Below, piece by piece: positions 41,281 to 53,200 of a stretch of 64,000 nucleotides of DNA (positions are counted from its first letter, which is position 1; each line of letters starts with the position of its first letter). Below the pieces are notes generated by a model. That model was not told the DNA's origin and ran no database searches. It saw only the letters and a program-made list of their open reading frames with translations. The translations under genes and the position numbers were made by a program. The DNA is from Actinoplanes derwentensis (lineage in GTDB: Bacteria > Actinomycetota > Actinomycetes > Mycobacteriales > Micromonosporaceae): NCBI RefSeq assembly GCF_900104725.1, contig NZ_LT629758.1, positions 2,976,001 through 3,040,000 on the forward strand, in the 5' to 3' direction.

Positions 41281-44200
41281 TCAGTTCGCGCCGAGTTGAC
41301 CGTCGAGCAGGCTGAACAGCTCGTCGTCGTCGGCAGCGGCGATATCGGTGTCCGGCGTCTCCGTGGACGTGCCGGAAGTGGTGGTCCGGCCGGACGTTGT
41401 GGTCCAGCCGGCCAGGAGCGCCCGCAGCCGCAGTGTCACCGCGGTCCGGGTGGCGGTGCTCGGCGCGGCGCCGGCCAGGCTGCTCTCCAGCCCCGCCAGC
41501 TCGGCCAGCAGGGCGGCGTCACCGTCGACGGTCTCCGGGGCCAGCCGGTCACGGAGCGCGCCGGCCAGCGCCAGCGGCGTCGGATGGTCGAAGATCAAGG
41601 TCGGGGCGAGACGCAGCCCCGTGTCGGCGGCCAGCCGGTTACGGAACTCGACCGCCATCAGCGAGTCGAACCCGAGATCCCCGAACGCCTGGTTGTCCCC
41701 GATCGCCGCCGGGTCGGCGTGCCCCAAAACCGCGACCGCGTGGGTACGGACGACGCCCAGCAGCATCCGCGTCCGCTCGACAGGCGTGAGCGTGGCCAGC
41801 CGCGCGGTCAGCGCCTGGTCCCGGCCGCTCGCCCCGTCCCGGCCGTTGCTGTCCCGGCCGTTGCTGTCCCGGCCGGTCTGGGTGGTCGGTCCGGACCGCA
41901 TGGGTGTCAGGCTGGTGAACATCTCGGGCAGGCGCCCGGCGGCCACGCGCATCGCCGTGAGGTCGAGTCCGAGCGGCGCGAGTTGCGCGGCCCCGAGGGT
42001 GAGTGCGGTATCGAACAGATGGAGGGCTTCCGCAGTGACCAGCGGCACGATCCCACCACGGCGCATCCGTTCGAGATCCACTCCGGCGCCCAACCCGGCG
42101 TCCCACAACCCCCACGCGAGGGAGGTCGCCGGAACACCTTCGACCCGAAGACTTGCCGCGTACGCGTCCAGGAAGGTGTTCGCCGCGGCGTAGTTGGCCT
42201 GCCCGGCATTACCTAGCAGCCCCGCGACCGAGGAGAACAGCACGAACGCGCTCAGCTTCGACCCCGCGGTAGCCGCACGCAGATTGACCGCGGCGTCCAC
42301 CTTGGCACTCAGAACGGCATCGAGACGTTCCGGCGTCAACGAGACGAGCGTGGCGTCGTCAGTCGTGCCGGCAGCGTGAACGACCGCACTGACCTCGCCC
42401 GCCACCGACCCGATCAGCCGTGCGACGGCGTCCGGGTCGGCGAGGTCACAGCTCTCCAGCCGAACCCGCGCACCCGACGCGCCCAGTTCACCCACCAGTT
42501 CGCCCGCACCGGGAGCGTCGTACCCCCGCCGGTTCACCAACAGCAGACTCTCGACCTGCCGACTGGCGACCAGGTGCCGGGCCAGAGCCGCACCGAGCGC
42601 CCCGGTCGCCCCGGTCAGCACCACGGTGCCGCCCCCAAGCGCACTCACCGAGGCCTCTGCCGCCGGGTCCGATGTCCCCACGGGCTCTCTCCCCCCGGTC
42701 TCTCTCCCGGCGGCGTTCTCCCTCGCGGTCTCGGCTGCTGCCGGATGGGTGTTCGCCGGGCCGGGCTGGGACGTGACCGGGACCAGCCGCGGAACCAGCG
42801 CCACCCCGGCACGGATCGCGACCTGCGGCAGCCCTGCCTCGACGATGCCCGGAAGCAGCGTGTGGTCCTCAGCACCATGACCGGTATCGATCAGAGTGAA
42901 GCGACCAGGGTTCTCGGTCTGAGCGGATCGAACCAGACCCCAGAGTCCGGCGTACGCCAGCCCGTCCACCGTGTCGTCGTCACCGGTCGCCACGGCACGG
43001 GAGGTGAGCACCACGAGGTGCGACTCGTCCCAGACCGGATCGCTGATCCAGGTCCGCAGCGTGTCCAGAGCGATCTCCACGGCCCGCCGAACGTGTACAG
43101 GCTCACCCGGCGGTGGGGCGGTAGCGTCGAGCAGGACGACCGAGGGCGCAACCGGCAGTTCCGGAAGCGGCTCACCGAACGGCAGGTGATGCCACCCGGC
43201 TGGTTCCGCATCGGAGTCCGGGAGCATGGCGGGCTGCCAGCGGATCGAATAGAGCCCAGCACCGGAGCCCTCGGACGTGACAGCCGTCCGGCGGAACGCG
43301 ACCCGCTCGATGTGGGCCACCGGAAGGCCGGTGCCGTCAGCCACGGTCAGACGCACACCACCGGGCCCGTCCGGGCTGACCCTGACAAGCAGTCTCGGCG
43401 CCCCAGGCGCAAACAGCCGAACCCCGGTGAAGGCGAACGGCAGCCGAATGCCGTCCCCATCAAGCATCCCACCAGCGGCAACAGCATGAAGGACGCTGTC
43501 CAGCAGAGCCGGATGCAGGGCGAACCCAGCGCCTACGTCAGCAAGTTCAACCTCGGCGTACATCTCGTCACCAGCACCCGCAGGTCGAGTGGACCCAGTG
43601 CCGGCAACCCCGGTGCGAGCAATCTCGGTGCCAGGAGTGCCGGTTCCAGAAATGCCAGTGCCAGCCACACCGATGCCAGCGCTATCGGCGTCGGTGTCGG
43701 TGCCAACCCGCCAAGCACGGCGCAGACCCTGGAAGGCCGGGCCGTACCCGAGTCCGGCCGCGGCCATCGCCGGATAGAACCCGGTGAGGTCGAGCTCCTC
43801 GGCCCCATCCGGCACGACGACCGCCGCGGGCACCACGAATCCGGCGGGCACGGCGACCGCCGCGGGCATGGCGAATTCGGTGGACACGACGCCCGCAGCG
43901 GCAGGAACGCCCGAAATGGGCACGGCGACATCGACGGAAACCGCGGGGCCGTCCTCGCCGATGTCCGCGAAGGGCTGAGCGGTGGAAGGCTGAGCGGTGG
44001 AGGGCTGAGCTGGTGACAGGTGGCCGGTGGCGTGTTCGGTCCAGGGTGCGTCTGGGTTGGTGCGGGCGTGGATGGTGATCGGACGGTGGTCCCGGTCGTC
44101 GGGGGCACCGACGGTCACGCGGATCTGCACCGGATCTCCGGCCGGCAGGATCAGCGGGGCCTGGAGCAGTAGTTCCTCCAGTACCGGGACCCCCACCTCG

Positions 44201-47200
44201 GCGCCCGCGGTCAACAGCAGTTCGGCCAATACCGTTCCGGGCACGACGGTACTGCCGTGGACGGTGTGGTCAGCCAGCCAAGGATGAGTGGCCGTGGAGA
44301 GGGAACCGGTGAACAACACCATGTCCGTACCGGGAACCTCAGCTACGGCACCGAGAACAGGATGACCGATTCCGTTCAGGCCCAGTCCGGCCGCGTCCCC
44401 AGCAGGGGCGATCCGTGGACGGGGCCAGAAACGCCGATGCTGGAAGGGGTAGGTCGGCACGTCCACCGTGTCCCGCCCGACGATCGCGGCCCAGTCAACT
44501 CGACGGCCACGCACGAAGAGTTCAGCAACGGCAGTCAGCAGGGTGGTGGTCTCGTCCCCGTCCGGGTCCTGGGTCTGGTCCTGGCTGCGAGGGCGGCGTA
44601 GAACGGCGAACGCGGCCGGGCCGTCGATCATCGGGGTCAAGACCGCGTCCGGGCCCAGTTCGAGGACAAGATCTGCGTCCAAGGCGTTGACAGCGTCGGC
44701 GAAGCGGACCGGCTCGCGGACCTGACGCACCCAATACGACGGATCCATCCAATCACCCGTTGAATCAACAGATGACACGTACGACAGCCGCGGCTCACGG
44801 AACGTCAATGTCGAAACAACCGCACCGAAGTCGGTCAGCATCGGATCCATCAACCGCGAATGAAACGCATGACTCGTCCGCAGACGGGTGGTCTTCCATT
44901 CCGACGCCACGACTCCCGCGACATCGGACTCGTGACCGGAAACCACCACCGACCGGGGGCCGTTCACCGCGGCGATGTCGATATCCGGGAACACCGACCG
45001 CACCTCGGCCTCGGACGCCAGCACCGACACCATCACCCCACCGGCCGGCAACGCCTGCATCAGACGAGCACGCGCCGACACCAACGTGGCCGCATCCCGC
45101 AACGACAAGACCCCAGCCGCGTAAGCCGCCGCGATCTCACCGATCGAATGACCCACCACCACATCCGGCACGACACCCCACGAACGCAGCAGCGATAGCA
45201 GCGCCACCTCCAAAGCGAAGATCGCCGGCTGCGCACAACCCGTGTCGTCGATGTCTCCGGACAGATCCAACAACGCGGTGACCTCGTCATAGGCGGCCCG
45301 ATACACCGGGAACACCTCGTAGAGGGAACGGCCCATCTCCGCACGCTGTGAACCCTGACCGGTGAAAGCGAAGGCGAGGCGCCCCTCGGCGGCCACACCA
45401 CGCACCACACGGTCCCCGAGCCGGACAGCGCGCCGCGGCAGTACAGCCCGCGTGGCCAGGGTCGCCGCGACTCTGGCCGGCGGCAGATCAGTGCGGCCCG
45501 CGATCAACAGATCCAGGGCATCCACCGCAGCCTCGTCCGCCGCGGTGATCACGAGCGGCACGACCGGTAGGACCAAAGGCGCCGCAGGCACAGCGGGCAC
45601 AGCGGCGGTCGCTACGGCCGGGATGACGGTGGAAGGCCCCACGGCCGAGGGGACGGTGGGCGCGGCTTCGAGGATCACGTGGGCGTTGGTGCCGCTGATG
45701 CCGAAGGAGGAGACCGCTGAGCGCCGGGGACGGTCCGTGGACGGCCAGGCACGGGACTCGGTAAGTACTTCCACGGCGCCCGCCGACCAGTCCACCCGGG
45801 ACGACGGGGTGTCCACGTGCAGGGTTCGGGGCAGGGTCCCGTACCGCATGGCCTGCACCATCTTGATGATCCCGGCGACACCGGCCGCGGCCTGGGTGTG
45901 GCCGATGTTCGACTTCACCGAACCCAGCCACACCGGGTCACCGGAACGGTCCTGACCGTACGTGGCCAGCAGCGCCTGTGCCTCGATCGGGTCACCGAGG
46001 GACGTGCCGGTTCCGTGTGCCTCGACCGCGTCGATGTCGGCGGGGCGCAGACCGGCGGCCGACAGCGCCTGCCGGATCACCCGCTGCTGGGACGGCCCGT
46101 TGGGGGCGGTGAGCCCGTTGGACGCGCCGTCCTGGTTGATGGCACTGCCCCGGATCACCGCGAGCACCGGATGACCGTGGCGCTGGGCGTCGGAGAGCCG
46201 TTCGACAAGCAGCAGGCCGACGCCTTCGGACCAGCCCGTGCCGTCGGCGCCGTCGGCGAACGACTTGCACCGGCCGTCAGCCGACAAGCCGCGCTGGCGG
46301 GAGAAACCGACGAACGTGGACGGCGTGGCCATCACCGTCACACCACCGGCCAGCGCCATCGAACACTCACCGTTACGCAACGCCTGCACCGCCAGATGTA
46401 GCGCCACCAACGACGACGAACAGGCCGTGTCGACGGTGACCGCGGGGCCCTCCAGGCCGAACGTGTACGAGATCCGGCCCGACGCCACACTGCCGCTGAC
46501 GCCGAGGAATCCTTCGGCGGAGCCGTCGAGGACGAGGCCGTAGTCGTTGTACATGACGCCCACGAACACGCCGGTCCGTGAGCCGCGCAGCCCGAGCGGG
46601 TTCACCCCGGCCCGTTCGAACGCCTCCCACGACGTCTCCAGGAGCAGCCGGTGCTGCGGATCCATCGCCAGGGCCTCACGCGGCGCGATCCCGAACAGTC
46701 CCGGATCGAAGTCGGCAGCGCCGGGCAGGAAACCACCGCGCCTGGTGTACGACGTACCAGGGTGATCGGGGTCGGGGTGGTAGAGGTCGTCGAGGTTCCA
46801 GCCACGGTCCTCGGGGAAGGTGACGATCCCGTCGCGCTCATCCGCTACCAGGTTCCACAGGTCGTCGGGGCTGGTGACGCCGCCCGGGTAACGGCAGGCC
46901 ATGCCGACGATGACGATCGGGTCGTCGTCCACCCGCACCGGGCCGGTGTCGGCGGCCACCGTTCCGTCCGCCCCGGACAGCCGCTCCCCCAGGAACGTCG
47001 CCAGCAGCCCGGCGTTCGGGTAGTCGAAGACCAGCGTCGACGGCAGCCGCAGCCCGGTCGCCGCCGCGAGCCGGTTGCGCAGTTCGACGGCGGTCAGGGA
47101 GTCGAAGCCCAGTTCGGTGAAGGCCCGTTCGGGTGCCACCTGGGCGGCGGAGTGGTGTCCGAGCACGTCGGCGACCTGGGCGCGGACCAGCCCGAGTACC

Positions 47201-50200
47201 GCGTGGTCCCGGTCGGCGGGCGGCAGCGCGGCCAGTCTGCCGCCGAGTTCGCTGGTGGCGCGGGCGGTGGCCCGGGTCGGGGCGAGGCCGTGCAGCAGTG
47301 CCGGCACGCCGGGGGCGTTACGCAGCGCCACCAGGTCGAGCACGAGCGGCGCGACCAGGGGGAGACCGGAGCCCAGCGCGGCGTCGAACGCGGCCAGGCC
47401 CTGGTCGGCGGTCAGCGGCAGCACCCCGCCGCGGCTGAGCCGCTCCCGGTCCGCGCCCTCGCCCATGCCGGCGTCCCACAGTCCCCAGGCCAGCGAGGTC
47501 GCAGGCACGCCTTCGGCGCGGAGACTGCCGGCGTACGCGTCGAGAAAGGCATTCGCGGCCGCGTAGTTGGCCTGTCCCGGGTTGCCGAACAGTCCCGCCG
47601 CCGACGAGAACAGTACGAACGCACTAAGTGGTTTGCCGGCCGTGGCGGCGGCGAGGTTGCGGGCGGCGTCCACCTTGGCCCCGAAGACCGTGTCGAGCCG
47701 GGCCGGGGTCAACGATTCCAGGGTGCCGTCGTCGAGCACTCCAGCGGCGTGCACGACCGCGGTCACCGGCTCGTCGCGCAGCAGTTCCACGACCCGGGCG
47801 CGGTCGGCGAGGTCGCACACCTCCGACCGTACGACCGCTCCCTCGATGTTGATCTCACGCCTGGACCGGGACAGCAGCAGCAGTTCCCGCACACCGTGCG
47901 CCCGGACCAGATGTTCGGCCACCAGCCGGCCGAGAGTGCCGGTGGCGCCGGTGACCACCACCGTGCCGGTGCCGAGATCCGGCGAGCCGGTGGCTTCCGC
48001 CCGGGTCAGGTGCGGCACGCGGACCAGCCCGTCGCGGACCAGCGCCTGCGGCACCGGATACCAGGCGCCGCCGGGCCCGTCGAGCAGGTGCAGCCGGTCC
48101 GGATGTTCCGACTGGGCGGAGCGGACCAGGCCCCACAGCGCGGCGCCGTCCGGGTCGGTGACCTGGTCACCGACCGCGCCGAAGGTCCGCACGACGAGTC
48201 GCGCGCCGGACCAGACCGGGTCTGCCAGCCATTTCTGGATCAATTTCAACAGCGCGGCGGTACGGGTACCCGCCGGTCCCGCAGCAGTCGCGTCGACCAG
48301 CAGCACCGGTCCCGGAACAGGTAGTTCGTCACCCAGCGTCATCGGCACCGGCTCGGGACCGGGTACGACGGTCTGCGGGGTCCAGTCGACCCGGAACAGC
48401 AGACGGGCCGCCGTGTCCGCGGTGTCCCGTGCCGAGACCGGGCGCAGTACCAGGCTGTCCACTTCGGCGACCGGCAGTCCGGCGGCGTCGGCGAGTGCGA
48501 TGCCGACGGTACCGGCCGTGGTGCCCGGAGTGAGACGAACCCGCAGCGTGGTGCCGGCCGGGCGTTCCCAGCGGGCGCCGGAGAACGCGAACGGCAGGTG
48601 AGCCCCGCCCGCGGGCAGCATTCCGGCGGCGCCGATCGCGTGCAGGGCGGCGTCGAACAGGGCCGGATGAACCGCGTACCCCTCGGTTGCCGCTTCGGTG
48701 CTGACCTCGGCGAACACCGTGTCGCCGCGGCGCCAGGCACGGCGCAGGTTGCGGAAGTCCGGGCCGTACCCGAGACCGGCCGCGGCGAAGTCGCCGTACA
48801 GGCCGTCGAGGGTGAGTTCGTCGGCGCCGGCCGGTGGCCAGACCAGCAGATCCGTACCGGCGGCCGTGGTCTCCGCGGTCAGCGAGCCGGTGGCGTGCAG
48901 AGTCCACGTGCCCGGCTCGTCGTCACGCCGCGAATGGATCGTCAGCGGCCGGCGGAACGCGGCGTCCGGCGCCGCGACCTGCACCCGCAGCCGGACCGAG
49001 ACTCCCGGCGGGAGTGCCAGCGGGGTACGCAGCACCAACTCGTCGACGGTCGGGGTACCCGCCCGAGCGCCGGCTGCCTGCGCCAGTTCGAGCAGGGCGG
49101 TGCCCGGGACGACCGTGCTGCCGTGCACATGATGGCCGCCCAGCCAGGACGGGTTCGCGGCCGACAGCGTGCCGGTGAACAGCAGCGCCCCGAACCCGGG
49201 GAGTTCCACGGCGGCGGTCAGCAGCGGATGTCCCGGAGCGTCCAGGCCGGCGGCGGTGACGTCACCGGACGGCGGTGTCGCCTCCAGCCAGTAGCGCTGC
49301 CGCTGGAACGGATAGGTGGGCAGGTCGGCCCGAGGCCCGGCGCCCAGGACCGCCGCCCAGTCGACGTCGGTGCCGTGAACAAACAGGTCAGCAACCGCAG
49401 TCAGCAGGGTGGTGGCCTCATCGCGGTCGCGGCGCATCGCGGCTACCGCGTGCGGCTCGTCGATCATCGGGGTGAGGATCGCGTCGGGGCCGATCTCGAG
49501 GATCCGGGCGGCGTTCAGCCTGGTAACGGCTTCGGCGAAGCGAACCGGCTCGCGGACCTGACGCACCCAATACGACGGATCCATCCAGTCACCCGTTGAA
49601 TCAACAGATGACACGTACGACAGCCGCGGCTCACGGAACGTCAATGTCGATACAACCGCACCGAAGTCGGTCAACATCGGATCCATCAACCGCGAATGAA
49701 ACGCATGACTCGTCCGCAGACGAGTCGCCTTCCACTGCGACGCCAGGATCTCAGCGATCTCGGATTCATCGCCGGAAACCACCACCGAACGCGGACCATT
49801 CACCGCGGCGATGTCGATGCCCGGGAACACCGAACGCACCTCAGCCTCGGACGCCAGCACCGATACCATCACCCCACCGGGCGGCAGAGCCTGCATCAGA
49901 CGAGCACGAGCAGACACCAGCGTCGCCGCATCCTGCAAAGACAACACCCCGGCGGCATAGGCTGCGGCGATCTCACCGATCGAATGACCCGCCACCACAT
50001 CCGGCTCGACACCCCAGGAACGCACCAGCGCCAGGAGAGCCACCTCCAGGGCGAAAATCGCCGGTTGCGCGTAACCGGTGTCGTCCACCTCGCCGGTCAG
50101 ATCCAGTAGCGCGGTCACCTCGTCATAAGCGGCACGGTAGACCGGGAACGCCGAGTAGAGCCCTCGGCCCATGTCACGCCGCTGCGAGCCCTGACCGGTA

Positions 50201-53200
50201 AAGATCACGGCCAAGCGGCCGGGCTCGGCCGACGCGGTCAACGGATGGGTGCCTGAAGCCAGTGCGGCCAGCCCACTCGCCAAGCTGTCCCGGCCCTCCT
50301 GGCCATCAACGATCAGGACCGCTCGGTGCCGGAGGCGGGACCGGGCCGCCAGTGCCCGGCCTGCCGAAGCCAGGGAGACTCCATCGAGAACGGATCGCAG
50401 ACGGTGGGCCGCTTCGCGCAGGGCACCGGGCTCGGCGGCGGAGAGCACGACTGGGACGACCGGCAGTTCAACCGCATTGGTCGGCTCGGGGGCCGGGGGT
50501 GCTTCGAGGATTACGTGGGCGTTGGTGCCGCTGATGCCGAACGACGACACCGCCGCGCGCCGGGGGCGGTTCACCAGGGGCCATTCGCGCGGCTCGGTCA
50601 AGAGTTCCACCGCGCCTGCGGACCAGTCGACCTCGGTGGTCGGGGCGTTCACGTGCAGGGTCGCCGGGAGACTGCCGTGGCGCATCGCCTGAACCATCTT
50701 GATGATTCCGGCTACACCGGCGGCGGCCTGGGTGTGACCGAGGTTCGACTTGATCGAACCCAGCCACAACGGGTCACCGAAACGATCCTGACCATAGGTG
50801 GCCAGCAGCGCCTGTGCCTCGATCGGGTCGCCGAGGGACGTGCCGGTGCCGTGTGCCTCGACCGCGTCGACATCGCCGGCGCGAAGGCCCGCAGACGACA
50901 GCGCCTGCTGGATGACCCGCTGCTGTGAGGGGCCGTTCGGGGCGGTCAAGCCGTTGGAGGCACCGTCCTGGTTGACCGCGCTCCCTCGTACCACAGCAAG
51001 GACCTTGTGACCTTGCCGTTGAGCGTCGGACAAACGCTCCACCAGCAGCATGCCGACACCCTCGGCCCAGCCCGTTCCGTCGGCGCCGTCGGCGAACGAC
51101 TTGCAGCGGCCGTCGGCTGACAGACCGCGCTGGCGGGAGAAACCGACGAACGTGTTCGGGGTGGCCATCACGGTCACGCCACCGGCCAGCGCCGCGTCGC
51201 ACTCGCCGGTGCGCAGTGCCTGCACTGCCAGGTGCAGCGCCACCAGCGACGACGAGCACGCCGTGTCGACCGTTACCGCCGGGCCTTCCAAGCCGAACGT
51301 GTAGGAGACGCGGCCGGACGCGACGCTGCCGGAGGTGCCGGTGCTGAGGAAACCCTCCACACCGGCGGGTACCTCGGCGGTCTGCGAGGCGTAGTCGTGG
51401 TACATCACCCCGGCGAACACGCCGATCCGGGAACCGCGCAGCCCGAGCGGGTCGATGCCGGCCCGTTCGAACGCCTCCCACGACGTCTCCAGGAGCAGCC
51501 GCTGCTGCGGGTCCATGGCGAGGGCCTCACGCGGCGAGATCCCGAACAGCGCCGGATCGAAATCCCCGGCACCGGACAGGAAACCACCTTCGCGGGTGTA
51601 CGACGTACCGGGATGTTCCGGGTCCGGGTCGTAGATATCCGGCCAGCCGCGGTCCTCCGGGAAGAATCCGACACCGTCCCGGCCGGCGGCGACCAGGTCC
51701 CACAGGTCGTCCGGCGAGGCGACCCCGCCCGGATAGCGGCAGGCCATGCCCACGATGACGATCGGGTCGTCGTCGTGGGCCGTCCGCGTCGTCACGGTCA
51801 CCGGCGCCACGGTGGCCGAACCCGGCAGCCGTCCAGCCAGGAACTCGGCCAGCAGCCCGGCGTTCGGGTAGTCGAAGACCAGCGTCGACGGCAGCCGCAG
51901 CCCGGTCGCCGTCCCGAGCCGGTTCCGCAGTTCGACGGCGGTCAGCGAGTCGAACCCGAGCGCCGTGAAGGAACGGCCCGGATCCAGGGTCTCTCCCATC
52001 GCATAGCCGAGCACCGCGGCCACCTGCGCGCCGACCAGCGCGACCAGGGTGCGGATGCGCTCGTGCTCCGGCAACGCGGCCAGTCGCCGGGCAAGCGGCC
52101 CACCCTGCCCGCCGGTGCTCCCGGCGTCCGGGCCGCCATCTTGCGCGGTTCGAGCCAGCGAGCCGCCGCTCTGCGACACTCCGGCATGCGGGCCATCGCC
52201 TGGCGACACTCCGGTGTGCGGGCCGGGCATCGTTGTTCGGGCACGTGCACCGGTCAATGTGGTTCGGGTTGACACCAGGTCGGTGAGCAGCGATGGTACG
52301 TGACCGGCCGCGCCCACGGCCGGGAGATCGAGGCCGAGTGCCGCCAGCAGCGGCCGCTCGCTGGCGAGGGCGGCGTCGAAAGCGGCGAGGCCCTGCTCGG
52401 CGGTGAGCGCGACGACTCCGCCACGGCGCATCCGGGCCCGGTCGGCGTCGTCACCCATCCCGGCGTCCCACAGCCCCCATGCCATCGAGGTCGCAGGCAC
52501 GCCTTCGGCGCGGAGACTGATGGCGTACGCGTCCAGAAACGCGTTGGCAGCCGAGTAATTGGCCTGCCCGGCATTGCCGAACAGCCCCGCAGCCGACGAG
52601 TACAGGACGAACGCCCGCAGTCGCCGCCCAGCGGTCGCCGCGGCCAGATTGCGGGCGGCGTCCACTTTGGCACCGAAGACCGTCGCCAGACGTTCCGGCG
52701 TCAACGATTCGAGAATCCCGTCGTCGAGCACACCGGCCGCATGCACGACAGCGGTCACCGGCTCGCCCGCCACGGCCGCCATGACCTCGCCCGCGTCGGC
52801 GAGATCGCAGGCGACCGCCCGGACCCGCGCTCCGTCGATGTCGAGACCATCGCCCGACCGGGACAGCAGAAGCAGCTCCCGAACTCCGTGCGCCCGAACC
52901 AGATGCCCGGCGACGAGCCGCCCCAGCTGCCCGGTGGCCCCGGTGACCACCACGACGCCGTCGCTCAGGTCCACCACGTCAGGGCCCGCCAGGCCGTCGG
53001 CGGGGTTCGCCGGAACCGGCTGCGGCACGCGGACCAGTCGAGGCTCGTGCACGGCGCCGTCGCTCACCCAAGCTTGTGGAACCGGGTAGAACGCCGTTTC
53101 CGGGCCGTCCAGCAGGTGAATCCGGCCCGGGTGCTCGGACTGGGCCGATCGGACGAGTCCCCACAGCGCGGCACCGTCGGGATCCGTGGGCCGCTCACCG

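Larger units (their letters stand above)
41500..46923 (-). other. PKS module A4: KS-AT-DH-KR-ACP, malonyl
   Basis: KS TACSSS, AT GHSIGE and [16 protein letters not shown] with [12 protein letters not shown] with TTDD in place of LDD (the key Asp pair is kept, so still B-type), [16 protein letters not shown]. Predicted output is a trans double bond. The DH contains two low-complexity inserts, and the KR ([11 protein letters not shown]) is clearly of another lineage from those of A1-A3, which indicates domain exchange. Confidence 0.88.

Noticed and set aside
42340..42375. KR of module A4 suspected A-type because LDD is missing
   Set aside because: It reads TTDD: the diagnostic second Asp pair is kept and no A-type Trp precedes the Tyr, so B-type remains the best call.
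49125..49160. DH of module A3 suspected inactive because its motif is preceded by GGH rather than ADH
   Set aside because: The core HxxxGxxxxP ([10 protein letters not shown]) and the [10 protein letters not shown] motif are intact; only a residue outside the motif differs.
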